Assembly: GCF_000213175.1 (NCBI RefSeq)
Contig: NW_009799099.1
Location: 2,065,172 to 2,129,171, forward strand
Direction: 5' to 3'
DNA: 64,000 bases
Source of the DNA: Neurospora tetrasperma FGSC 2508
Taxonomy: Eukaryota > Ascomycota > Sordariomycetes > Sordariales > Sordariaceae
Shown here: piece after piece, positions 24,770-36,159 of the stretch
How the letters are laid out: each line of letters opens with the position of its first letter
How positions within the stretch are numbered: the first letter of the stretch is position 1
Program-made: the position numbers and the translations under genes
Notes under the pieces: model-generated
Told to the model about the DNA's origin: nothing
Seen by the model: only the letters and a program-made list of their open reading frames with translations
Databases searched by the model: none

Positions 24770-25404
24770 TTAGAGCTTAGCCTTGGTCTGCGCATTCTTG
24801 AGGATGGGGTCGAGCTTGGTGGCCTTCATGACATCGCCCTTGATCTTGAGCTTGCCGGACATGAAGAGGCGCTGGGCGTTGGCCTTGCCGGCAACGAGGC
24901 TGGCAAAGTCGGCATCGGAAAGGGAGAGGGTGACTTTATCACGACCAATTTTGTTAGTCGCATCATCATTGCGCAAAACTAGAGCATCGAGGCACGACTG
25001 AAAGGGCAAAGGCAAATGGATGGGCAAGTGGAAGGAAAACTAACCGGTAGGCTTCTCGCCAAGACCCTTGCCAACCTCACCCTTGTTCTTGAGGTCAATA
25101 TGCCACTCGTCGGTCTCGCCGGCAGCGTTCTTGATAACAAAAGCAAAGACGGCGTTGCCCTGCTTGATGGCGTCTTTGCGGTCAGCTTCGCTGCCGGTGA
25201 GAGCGCTGTTGATGGCGTCAAAGGCGGCGGATGAAGGGAACTTGTCTAAATCGTCACACGGCTACGGTCAGCACTGATTCGGTTTCAGGAACACATGGAA
25301 AGTCTTGCGCCATCACGGCTGGTACAACAACGACAACAACAAAACGCGCGAAGGGTGTGAGCGGGTTTGGTCCATCGCTAGACATACCGTTTTTGAGAGA
25401 CATG
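24770..25404 (-). CDS. scp2: SCP2-domain sterol carrier protein, peroxisomal
   Basis: Small lipid-transfer protein with a single SCP2 domain, predicted in the peroxisome matrix. Exons on the minus strand are 25404-25389 (16 nt, MSLKN), 25245-25045 and 24933-24770, giving 126 aa, the usual length for the stand-alone domain. Introns are 143 nt (GTATGT...TTTAG) and 111 nt (GTTAGT...AAAG, branch GACTAAC). The joins produce GLGEKPTVTLSLSDADF, then LVAGKANAQRLFMSGKLKIK and DVMKATKLDPIL, the typical SCP2 C-terminal half. The last residues AKL fit the PTS1 consensus [SAC][KRH][LM]. The intron 2 acceptor was chosen because it is the one that keeps frame and domain; an alternative CTTTCAG upstream does not. 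Confidence 0.9.
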
Positions 25405-28400
25405 TTGAAAAATTTGGATTGAAGGGGTTGGTTGAATTAGTAAAGTAAAAAGGTGAAGTGAGTGACGATGGATTAGGTATACGAATAGTAGTGAATAATG
25501 TGAACGTGTTGGCTATGGATGGAACGGGATGGCAGCAAAGGGGAAAACAGGGAGGGCGACACTATATAAACCACAAGTGACACAAGAGAAGACAAGGATT
25601 CCCTATGGGCAGACCTCGAGCAAAGGTCAACCTTTCACCAGCAGGCGGCTTTCCAGGACAAGCTACGGGACTACCAACGAACAGAGCTACTCAATTAAGC
25701 AAGCGGCTGCGCAAATCACCTGGGGAATTGAATCTGGCGTGAGTTTCACAAATCATCTTGGTTCCCTGGCGTCGACCTTCCACGGCTTCTCTGTTGGATG
25801 CGATGACGCTTGTCCTGTGACGGGAGGCAATGCGCCGAGGTACATTTCACATGCGGAGAGATGGCGTGCCCAGAAAGCTCGGTCGACGTTCGTTGCCGAC
25901 TGCACGCTTGGTCGACAGCGGATGCCAGCCGGGACTGTCTCCAACGTCTACCCCACTTGCACAAACCTTATGTATATATTCCGTCCGCGCGGTCGCATCT
26001 CATTGCCCATCCTGTACTGTAACGCATATCATGTACCTAGTACATCCTCTGTCACTACATCAATTCAGACGCTGACTACAATGCACGGCTCTCACGTGCA
26101 GACGCGCGATTATACATGCCAGAGAAGCAGTTCCTTCCATATATGCTGATATCGAATGTCGATTCTTCAAGTATACCTTGTTCTAACTGCGATTGTCCCT
26201 GCAACTACAAAATTGGAGACCGGGCAACGTTCGAGACAAGACTGTGATAATTACCGTATGGTCTCGGCTGTTACCAACACGAAACAAAACCAACGAGAAT
26301 ACACAACAACACAACAGCCCCGAAATTATTGAGCCAGGAGACTGCGGCATTTGACGGTTGCCACATGGGTATCAAGTTCGAACGAACCTTCTGTCACTGT
26401 CATCCAGGATCGTACTTTATTTGAGTATACGGTGGCCGTTGATGCTCGTCTGCCTGACCGTACTGGAGCCCTGTCCGTTGTCGATTCGTCTTTCCACAAT
26501 CACGATTAGAGGTATGGTGTCGACGTCTACACCAACGGCACATTCCCATCGGTATCAGTCCGCTTGTACTTCATCACGTCACTGTTGAGGATAACAACGT
26601 GAAGGGGCTACAGTCATCGGATCTAGGAGGTCTAGCTCAATATCAGGAATGGAAGTTCCATATGTAACATAGACACGAGAACAGACTTTAGTATTCGCCC
26701 TTGCGAATCCAGTGTCTGGCATAAAAACTCATGGGTCTGCGCTAACAACCTTAGATACTACAGACGTATTCATAAAGGAGCTTCTCCGCTCAATTCCAAA
26801 CGCAAAATCCCCGCGAGGATTGTCCCCTTTCCATCACATGCTGTTCTGGCCAGAGTCTACAGCGTTAGCCATCCTGTTCACAGGCACGAAAAGCCGACGC
26901 ACGGCGGGAGCTACTTAACAATGCCCATCGCACAATAAGACAGCAATAAGGTTAGTCAGTCTGTAAAAGTTTTTTTAAAAAAATAGCCCTACTTCTCTCT
27001 GTGTGTGAGTGTGTGTGATAGGAGGAGGAGGACGACGAAGGCAGTAAATGGACCGCTTCTTGCTTAGTAGCATTTGGGTGCTTCTGACTTGGTTGCTCAC
27101 AAGACGTTAGATATCTTGATGATAGACGATAGAGGAGTTGTCCAGTTACACGACATGTTGTTTTCGGTCACTTACGTGCTTCCCGGAGCAGTCATTGTGA
27201 AGTAGTCAACATCGAGGCCAGAACTCCCGGTTATGTCGGCTTTTGGAACTGCGTTATGTATATTGGCGATTCTGACGACTCTGTGGTCCTTGACAAGAAG
27301 TGTCGGGATTCCAATTCCAAGGCTAGCGAAGCGGCATCTGCGCTGATGCATGTTACCCAGACAGCCTCCGACTACCTTGAGAACGTTTGAGGTTACGTGG
27401 TAGACCGCGGTTTGAGCGACGCATTATCAAAACCCCTGGACATTGCAACCGTTCGCGATCTCCTCCTCGGAGATACTTCGCCAAATTGGCTGATGGGGAC
27501 CTCGATTTAATGCTGCACCTTTTATTATTGTGATGCAAATTGCGCCTCCGATGTCTATATCGGTCTCCTGCACGCTGATGACCCTTCCTGGGCAAGGGCA
27601 ACGGGATCCAGCAACGAGCTCCGGCGCCCTAGGTAGCCAATCCATTACGTCTATATGGTGACCCATCACTCGGTCTTTGTGCTTCTCATCGGTACAGCAA
27701 CGACAAAGACAGGTCTTACCACGCCTACGGCCAGCGCTTGGTTGACAGGAACAATGTGATCATCCACAGATCTGCTCTCTGGGCCTCCCAAAATGCCATA
27801 ACCGATAACAAGTGGCACGACGCAAAGCGTGACGAGACGTTTGCGGTGTGTCAGATTGATATGGTGTTTATGAGAGGCGTATTTAACATAGGTTGGATTT
27901 CGGTTAGCACGAAGTCAACCCGAAACATGACGTTCAGAGGAAGGAGGGGATAGGTGATAACAGCATATTTGACAACAGAAGAACTTGGTTCGGGACAAAG
28001 CGTCTGGTAGCGGCGCTCACGGCGCTCACGGCGGAGGTGGCCGTGATGATATTGAGATTATAGAGCGAGACTTCAGTCCTCTTAGCATTTTCCATTAGTT
28101 GAATAGTTCCATGTCGACTGGTGAAGGTCTGCCGCGGTCAGTCGGCAAGCCAGCCAGTCATCGAAAGCAAAACGAAGCTTGAACCAGCAGCAGCGAGGGA
28201 GAAGCAACGGGAAATTGGAACCAAAATGATAAACCCACGCAACCAAAGATATTTAACCCACTACCACACCTTTCCATCGTCAGCCCAGTCGTTCACAAGG
28301 CTACATCCCTAATCCACCGACCAAATCCATTGCCCTCGCGCCCGTATCATTGTTCACCGTCGTGGTTTGGATCTTGAAGTTGCACACCGCCATGTAAAGG

Positions 28401-29735
28401 CTTTCACCGCCCCCTCTCCTTCCTACAAGGGGTCATCATGCGCATCGATCACCAGACCAATGCCCAGCGACGGATTGGCGAGCAAGGTGGGAGGTTCCAG
28501 GGCGTCATCGATGAGAGAGAGGTCCACACGAGAAGCTATATGGGTTTGGCGATACGGTAGGTTCCCAGAGGCACGTAGGAGTATTTGATGACTTTTGCTA
28601 TAGTTTTGCCGGATCGGCTATAAACTCTTTGTTTGCGTCAGACTGGGATGACTTCTTGCTGTGGTAGGGTTCATATCGGAGCAAGGCAGGTGTGGTATGC
28701 TAGGAAATCACAGCGGATATACTCGTCGAAGAGTCATGGGGAGTCACTGGTGCCGGTTTTGTCTACTCCGAGCTCTATCACATCAAAATATTGTTGATGG
28801 CTAGCACATCCAACCTTTTGTTCGAACTGGGCATGTCAACACTTCTGTTGTGTGTAAGAGATCAGCGGTTTTTTGCATGCCGGGTGTTCGCCGATATTTG
28901 CAAGGTCTAATTATGATGCGAAGGACATTTCAATACCATGTTGGTCTGAGTAGATGGGTATTTGCTGTTATGGCTGACGATACAGTGACTGGAAGGAGGA
29001 AGCGAAGCCACGCCACTGTCGGTATATGTAGGACCGTGGTAAGTTTCATCTTGACAGGTTGTCCTGATAATGATTATTGCACCGTAGGGTATATACTCCG
29101 GACTATGTCGTGATGCACCACACATCTCTAAAAAGTTCACGGGATATTTGAAGTTAAATCCCATTCAGGTACAGTTGCAAGCAGAGACCGGCCGCTGGGC
29201 GTGCTTTCCCACAGGTTCCTCCCATCCAGATGGAAAGTCGCGAACGTTAGTATTTGGAGAACAAGGCAGCCCCGATCTGCTTGGGTATTGACTGCGAGGG
29301 CAGCTTGGCTTCAGGCATAGACTTGACTGAAGGTTTTGAGGCAGCCAGCCATCATCAGCGTCGTCTTTCATCATGACAGGCATCACTTATATGACCTTTA
29401 CCACATTCCATTATATCAGAACATGTACCTATTCGTAGCTTCCTTGGTAGTTACACCAGTGTATAATGTAACCGAATCAGACTGGTTTGAAAGCAATGGC
29501 ATTTAAACTTGGCAAGAACTTAAATCTTGTGGATAATAACAAGTGGAAGGAATGTTGTTGTCACTGACCCATTGGGGAGTGTCATACCACGACTTCATCA
29601 ACTTTGTAAAGAAAAAAAATGAAGAAGAAGGAGGGCTGGTAGCGATCCTGCTTCCGCGATTAGAAAAAAGGATGAAGATTCATATCAAACGTGTACCGAT
29701 ATATATAAAATATAAAAAATAAAAAGAAAGTTACA
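25405..29735. other. gene-poor region with degraded coding-like pieces
   Basis: 4.3 kb upstream of scp2. No intact gene is supported. A 206-codon ATG frame (25529-26149) has no recognisable features. Coding-like pieces in shifting frames lie at about 26.4-28.6 kb; two are listed separately. Low-complexity GT repeats occur near 27001-27017 (GTGTGTGAGTGTGTGTG). Confidence 0.5.
27133..27953 (+). pseudogene. unidentified degraded coding-like remnant
   Basis: Two stretches read like protein but in different frames. The first runs open for about 85 codons to a TGA at 27388-27390 and includes GYVGFWNCVMYIGDSDD and SEAASALMHVTQTASDYL. The second, from about 27690 to 27950, includes HAYGQRLVDRNNVIIHRS and WHDAKRDETFAVCQIDMVF. 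Between them no frame stays open. Balanced hydrophobic/charged composition suggests former coding sequence, but I recognise no family. It could also be exons of a poorly conserved gene. Similar shorter pieces lie on both sides (26.5-26.9 and 28.4-28.6 kb). Confidence 0.3.
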
Positions 29736-29839
29736 AATGGTCATTCGTGCGACGTGGGCCTGATTCGAACAGACGCTCCCGAAGGAACAAGATTTCTAGT
29801 CTTGCGCATTAGACCACTCTGCCACCACGCCTAGTGATT
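29736..29839. repeat. left arm of perfect 104-bp inverted repeat
   Basis: Reverse complement is identical, base for base, to 30648-30751. The arm contains a complete tRNA-Ser gene plus 8 bp of 5' and 14 bp of 3' flank. The spacer is 808 bp. Confidence 0.97.
29750..29831 (-). tRNA. tRNA-Ser (anticodon AGA)
   Basis: 82 nt, class II tRNA. The acceptor stem GGCGTGG pairs with CCACGTC (one G-T pair) and the discriminator is G, as is usual for tRNA-Ser. The anticodon arm is CAAGA-CTAGAAA-TCTTG, anticodon AGA, reading UCU and by wobble UCC. A long variable arm (TTCCTTCGGGAG region) precedes the T arm with GTTCGAATC as B box. The A box is GGCAGAGTGGTCTAATGC. No intron. An A-rich stretch just left of the repeat (29700-29730) supplies T runs for pol III termination on this strand. 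Confidence 0.95.
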
Positions 29840-30647
29840 ATTAAGTGTTATAAGCTTGGAGTCTATTCCCGCGTTCTGAGCAATGCTTACTGTTCTGCGG
29901 ATCTGCGGATTGGTGCCGCGTAGAACCCGACCATGTTTCCTATGTACTAAAATCCCGCGATTCGCGGTGAACAGTTTCTCCATATTAGGATTCTGCTGTT
30001 ATAACCCTTTGAAAACCAAGAAAATGCTAATTATATCTTGTCCCGCGTTGCCAAACTCCCTGCATCTGTCAATACAGGGCTGATGATGTCACCACGCGGG
30101 CAGCGGATGTTGCGCTGTGTCCACCGAGCCCACCCTCGATCTCTTCTGCACGCGCCGATCAACCGAATACATATTAACATACCACCTTCCTCATAACGTC
30201 CAGCTCTTTCAAGCTCTTCCATTTCTTGAAACATCTTCTCCAACTGCGGCGTCAATTCGAGTCTCTCCCACTTGGCTTTAGCTCGTGGTCCCCGCTCCTG
30301 ACGCAACTCATCTGTTGCTGCGAACGATTTGCTCTCCTTACCTCAACTCAAATCCTCCCCCGCGGCCGCCGCGCAACCCCGCCACCTAATCTACCTATGC
30401 TTCAAACGACCGTTAATGCGTGATTATGGATCGCGTACTCAAATCTTAACTCAGCAGCCAAGCCCTAGTCTGAACGTTCATGATCGCGTCATCAACTTCT
30501 TTCTTTCTCTTCCCGTTCGGCACAGGAACGCTCGAATGGATCGGATCAGTACCATGCTGCCCACGCAAACTCGAATCCTATCCTGTTTAATCTTCAGCAA
30601 CATGCAGCGGGTTGATAGACTACAACTTCGAACCTTTATTCAACTAC
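29840..30647. other. 808-bp spacer between inverted tRNA genes
   Basis: Unique-looking sequence between the two repeat arms. No supported gene; open frames are short and unremarkable. Confidence 0.7.
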
Positions 30648-30751
30648 AATCACTAGGCGTGGTGGCAGAGTGGTCTAATGCGCAAGACTAGAAATCTTGT
30701 TCCTTCGGGAGCGTCTGTTCGAATCAGGCCCACGTCGCACGAATGACCATT
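30648..30751. repeat. right arm of perfect 104-bp inverted repeat
   Basis: Identical in reverse complement to 29736-29839. Similarity stops abruptly on both sides of the arm. Confidence 0.97.
30656..30737 (+). tRNA. tRNA-Ser (anticodon AGA), second copy
   Basis: 82 nt, identical in sequence to the copy on the minus strand at 29750-29831, with the same class II structure and AGA anticodon. A TTTTTT run at about 30759-30764 is the likely pol III terminator, lying just beyond the end of the shared repeat. Confidence 0.96.
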
Positions 30752-33700
30752 GAAATTCTTTTTTCTCTTTTTTCTGGGAGCTTTGTGCCAACATTTCCCG
30801 TTCTCGACATTCCCTTTCAAAGTGTTCACATTTTTGTCCCTATAGTTTCCTCTACACGAACATATCAGTGTCAAGTATGTTTTGACTATTCTCTATCCAA
30901 AGTATCCTATTGCATTTTGATAATACTATTGACCTTGTTAATTTGTCTGTCAGCGGATCTTGCACAGTCGAAATAGCTTATCCAACAATCATTAACGCTT
31001 ACCTGCTTCTATAACACTGATGAAATTATCATTCAAGGTTGTAAGTTTGGCTGATTTCCTGTGCTCCCACCTAATAAGCGCATACCCGGACCTTGCCTTG
31101 CTGACAGCCTTTAGAAATTCTTTGAATTCATTTCTCATTGAACTGGTAATTCTCATGACCTACCGGACTGAGAGAAGAGACAGGGAACCAACCTATGGCA
31201 GAGGTCTCAAGTCTATCAAGCACTTTCTCTACATCTAGTGTATACCACCACGTCTCCAAAGGCCCATGTACAATCGAGTACTCCAAAGCCGAGTTGAATG
31301 AAATTATTGAAAGTTGTCAAACAATACTGACCATGATCACTAGCCGTGCCCAAATCGAACAATAGATACCAATCAACTTTATCATACCATACCCCCACGC
31401 CGCATGGTTCTTCAGTCTGCACAATACCATAGGCATGACAGCGGCGGTGATCGCTTCATGAAAGACGTATCAAGTAAGTTTGAATAACGCATATAATCTT
31501 GCATTCAAGGCACGCAATACTACCGGCATCGTTTGCCGACACCGTTACTGTTACGGTTGATTACCGTTACCGTAAAGGTCCGGTTTCAGTACACGGGTAC
31601 CAACATGGACTCGGCTTTCGTTTTGTCGAACCTGAACTTCTTTTAAAATATGTATGCATGTGTGACCTTGCAACATTGGCCAAACCATATTCACAAAAAC
31701 TTGGTACCGCGATAAGCGCGGCTGTGTGGTGTTGGCAGGACGAGTGTGTAAGCAACACTTGTAGGCAAGTAAGACATTTGCGCGCTTGTGATGATTTGCG
31801 ATTTGCGACGTTCCCGTAACTATTTCCCGACGCCGATTCTAAAAGTCTTAAGCTTCCGTCTTGGGGATCCGGGAGGGGAAAGCTAGAAAGCTTGATCGCT
31901 GCGATGTACGAGGCCCAGGGAATCGAAATGTTGATGATTATTGTAAGGCATATATAGTGCTCTACCTAATTTTATTAAAGCGTTGTTTCATGACAAGATA
32001 GTCATCCACTTCTGCGATGCACCACGCTTCGTGTCGAGCGGTTCTGTGAAAGCTGAAAGATCCTCAGCCTAGTTTCAAATTCCGTTTCTAAAAATTTTGT
32101 ACGGTACATTGCCTGTTGCTTTGTAGATTGACTGCGGACCAGTTACTTGCAGGCAGCAGAATAAAGATATAACTATAAGAGTGCAGAATGATAGCAGGCT
32201 AGGAATGATTGAAGGCAGTATGAAATAAACACTAGAATTTGACTAGAATAAGTAATGAAGAATTTGATTTCAGGACTTGATGTTTTGTATAGAGGTCGGC
32301 AAGGTGGCTCAGCGAAATCAAAGCCGCCCCCGACCTCATGTCTTTAGTCGAAGTAATTTCGATACTGTCACAGGCAGGCATCTTTGGTAAAGCAAACCAA
32401 ACGAAATGTACCAAAGACTATTGTAACCAACCACCACCCAGCCACTAGGTTACCCAGCTCCCTCGAATCCCAACAGGCGAAAAGCAGCTTGCCAAGGCCG
32501 AGCTGAACAGAGCTGAATCGCAACCCCCAATCAGGCAGCCGGGAAACGAGGGTAAGGCGAGCCAGCAATTGACGACCCTCGAACTTGAGCCGCATATGTA
32601 CCATACAGTACATATATCCGTATCAGACTTGGTAGGTACGTTATGAGGCTAGGGAGGTAGGATAGGTAGGTATGGTTTCACTGACACAAGCAACGGTCCG
32701 TCCTCGCGTATGACAAATCGGGACGGTAAGGTTGACTCGACTTGACCGTCAGGCACGCCATCTGCGACCGTTGTAGGCGCATGCTAGAAAGGCATCGAGG
32801 GTGCATAGTAACCCCGGACGGGGAAGTTGGTGATACCGTTATGTGATCAACCCCGGGAGTTAAAAGAGGCAGCGGGACATCCGTCTTGCTTCAGATGCTT
32901 CTTCGGACGGCAGTAAAGCAGGTACCTGGTCACGGTGGTGTCTGGAAGCAATTGAAAAGCCCCCACGCAAGATCCACTACATCCATATGGGCGATGTGTT
33001 TCAACACCGGACTGTGAGTAGGTACTTTGTACATAGTTGATTGATATCCCCGCTATGAGCCAGTCCGACTGGCAGTCGGATTATTCAGAAGTTTTTGCAC
33101 ATTTTGTACGCTCGGCGATGAATTTCCGGATGATATGGAATGCCGTAAAGCTTGTACCATAGTTGGTGACCTCTTTTGTGTCCCTTTGAAACGGACGACC
33201 GGTTTAGACGACGTTATGTAACAAGGGTACAGTACATCAGCCTGATATTGATCGTTATGTAACGTACGGTAGGTAGGGACCTGGAAGTAAGGATAACTTG
33301 AGATGGTCGCCTACAGATCAGTCTGGCATGTTCGATGTGATACGGAGACTCGAGTTTGCAAGGCACATTATGGGAGCCTCTGGATAACCCCCGTCTGCGG
33401 GCAGATATCACGGAGGCGCAATTGCCTCGAGGAGTGACCGAGTGGGAAGTTTTGCCGAAGTTTTGTTCAGATGACTGCTGCAATGTAACTGAAGTGCGCG
33501 AAATATCACTGCCTGCTTGGTTGGCGGGCTCCTGCCTGTTGAGGTTTGGGGTAAAGTTGGCGATCTCCTTAACTCCCAGGTGAGGCTGAAGACGAAGCTG
33601 GATTTCAATCGTGTAAATTACTAAGCTTGAGATGGTGCCAGCGACATACAATAATCCGGCGTCCCGTGAGAAGCATGTCGAAGACGGCGTTTGTCACCAA

Positions 33701-35913
33701 CCATTAGTAAGACCGGTGGTGGTGCAGTCATAGTAGCAGCCAGACGGATGGAATATGAAATGGGTGCACATGGCAGCCATGTGGCTGCCACGCATTCCAA
33801 AAGATGACAAAAGGGCAATTTGAGATGGTGGTGTTGTGTGGTACTGAAGTATGGATTCTCAAGCTTGGTGGTCAGGAACATGCAGAGCATGCCAACGTGA
33901 GAAAAAGTGTGTTCGCGCTAGGGAACGGAGATGGTGTGGTAGGTCGTTATTGTGGTGTTCACCGGGTATCGGTCGGGTGTCCCGCCCGCAGCATCACATC
34001 ATCCAATTCGGGACCCCCAGATTCCAGAAAAAGGGTTGGAAGCGCCCGCTTTGGCCCAATTAGAATACAAGCTTAACAGGAGGGGTATTTCCAGCAGATC
34101 GGCAGTCTCCACTTTCCTCAACGCAAACCCATGAAAAAGCTTGGCATTCCAGGAACGGACTCAAGAATTCTCCTTGGCAGTCGTGAGCCCCGCTAAACGG
34201 GAAGCTTAACGGAACCTAACTGGCGGGACTGATTTTAGAGTGGACCTCGTAGCTCAAGCAGGCGAGGTCGGGACGGTACTTATAAGCCACAAGCTTTGTA
34301 ACTCCCATCGATCATTATGGTTCAACCGAGACACCAAGTCGACTATCCGCATACCGAATAACGGCTGCCTGTACGGGCATGACATTGTGCGACTTCACAT
34401 TAAGCGCCTAAGCGCGCAAGGACCGTCTCGCAGTTGCTTGTCTTGGCTCGACAAGCTCTTCGGTTACCATCGTGCACTCCCAGCAATGACCGTCAGGATG
34501 ATGGCTATCATATGTAGACTGATCACTAGATATGCAACTTCCATAGTCCCGGCGATCTTTTCTGGCGGATTCCAAAGGTGAAATTACTCAAGAAACAGCC
34601 AGGCTACTTGCAGGGGTCATGTTTACGGCACAGTAAACAGAGAGTAAACATCGGCCAAGTTGTGAATACCATATTGGGACACAACTTTCTATTGTCGCTA
34701 TTTTCAAACCTCAACCACTTGCGGCATCGTGATGTGAAAGCTCCGAGTGCTTTCAGTGGTTTTGGATGTATCAAATTGCTATGAATAGGTAGTGACATCG
34801 GTATGTCCATAACCTGAAGTTGTTGTCATGCTTCTGACCAGGTAACACCAAAACGCTCTCCATAGGAACCTGCCAGGAGCAGCCAAGCCTAGTACCAGAC
34901 AAGCTTGAAATATCGTGACCGGGGAAAAGGAAATCCATCGACGGGCCGTTCGCTATGAGCAACATGGCTATGAAGCACACAGTGCTCTTCCATTAACCAT
35001 ATTCCCGTCCCTTGACCTGTCCAAGTGTGTCCCCTCCCTACTTCCAGCGCAGAGATGAGGGCGAAAATGAAATTGGGACACTGGTAGTACAATGTGTAGT
35101 GGTTGTACTGGAAGAAACCTGCAACGAAAAACAAAAGAAGATTGAAGAAAGGAAAAATGCAGTACAGAAATTTGAACTGAGAACGCAAACCTGAACCCCT
35201 TTTCCAACACCAGAACCAAAAGTTGACTTTCCGAAACGCCTGGTATCGTACCACGTATGCATCGCACCATGCTACCCTAGTCTCTGGAGGTATCGAGATT
35301 TGTGAAACAAGAAGTGTAAATGAAAGGAAACATGAGCAAACTGAAGCTCAAGGTAAACCGTTCCGTCGTTTGAAGATATCGTGTGTTGTTGTACAGTTTA
35401 TCGTTATGCCCGCTGTATCGGAATGCTGAAGCCATCGTCCACGCTATGCCTTCCCAAACCCCGCAAAACTATTCAAATCGAGTGACAGAATTAAAGGGAG
35501 TCTTCGACGTGATTCCTTATCTGAGGGAGCGCTACCGTGTCGTACTAGAGATTCCCAGAAAAGCCTGTCCCATCCTCCGGCAGGAGTGCGTTCACTGGTT
35601 CAGCGAGCCATAGGCCCTGATTTTTGGTCTCCGACAATAGACTGCTGGAATTTTGGGACCAGGCAGCGTCCTTCCAAATGACAAATTCGGGTGGTCGATC
35701 TTATAACAAACAAGGAGTCACCATAGTGTCTTTTGGCGCCGGTAAAGACCTCAGACTACCATGAACCCGGAAGAGAAGAGAGAGCTGGGATGGCAAACCA
35801 GCTGATCCACCTCCGAATGAGAAGATGAACGAAACCCAGTCCGCAAAGTCGAAGCGTTTGAGCCCCGCTGGATGCAGTGGACAGCAGCAATCCAGTGTCA
35901 GAGACACGATCCT
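30752..35913. other. gene-poor region, no gene seen
   Basis: 5.2 kb without a supported gene on either strand. Open frames stay below about 150 codons, most lack an ATG, and none shows a family motif. Short GGTAGGTA-type runs occur near 32633-32675. Confidence 0.5.
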
Positions 35914-36159
35914 TCATCGATAGTGGCCACGGGAGGAGGATTTGGGTGAGTGGCTTGATGAGTAGCCAGAGTCCGAGTAGTGTGATGCGCCGTAGGAATG
36001 TCCGCTACGGCGCGAGTGAATGCCGCAAGAGTGTCCTACCAAAACCTCCTTCTTATGAGGAGAATGGCCGGGTTGCCCATATGCCGCGCACCGATCAACA
36101 GCGTGCTGGTAGTAGAGGCACTTGCACACCGCGTAAAGTTCGACCACCTGATAGCACAT
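35914..36159 (-). CDS. small conserved cysteine-containing fungal protein
   Basis: 81 aa, intronless, with an ATG start. It begins MCYQVVELYAVCKCLYYQHA and continues VDRCAAYGQPGHSPHKK and VLVGHSCGIHS. I recognise this opening (MC[YF]Q..E....C.CLYY.HAVD.C.AYG..GH) from many short hypothetical proteins of filamentous ascomycetes. Function is unknown to me. Five cysteines (2, 12, 14, 24, 45) and several histidines suggest metal binding, which is inference. The last ~30 residues are Ser/His/Tyr/Gly-rich and probably disordered. It is the only protein gene I support in the roughly 19 kb between scp2 and the kinase. Confidence 0.75.
   Translation of the reverse strand: MCYQVVELYAVCKCLYYQHAVDRCAAYGQPGHSPHKKEVLVGHSCGIHSRRSGHSYGASHYSDSGYSSSHSPKSSSRGHYR

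Noticed and set aside
25529-26149. 206-codon ATG frame on the plus strand
   Set aside because: No signal peptide, domain, or familiar motif, and irregular composition. A frame of this length is expected about once by chance in 64 kb on six frames.
33214-33651. 145-codon minus-strand frame in the gene-poor region
   Set aside because: It begins with TTG rather than ATG and has no recognisable content or splice context.
34240-34330. A-box-like TAGCTCAAGCAGG suggesting a tRNA
   Set aside because: No matching B box (GTTCGANTC), no acceptor-stem pairing and no anticodon arm could be built.
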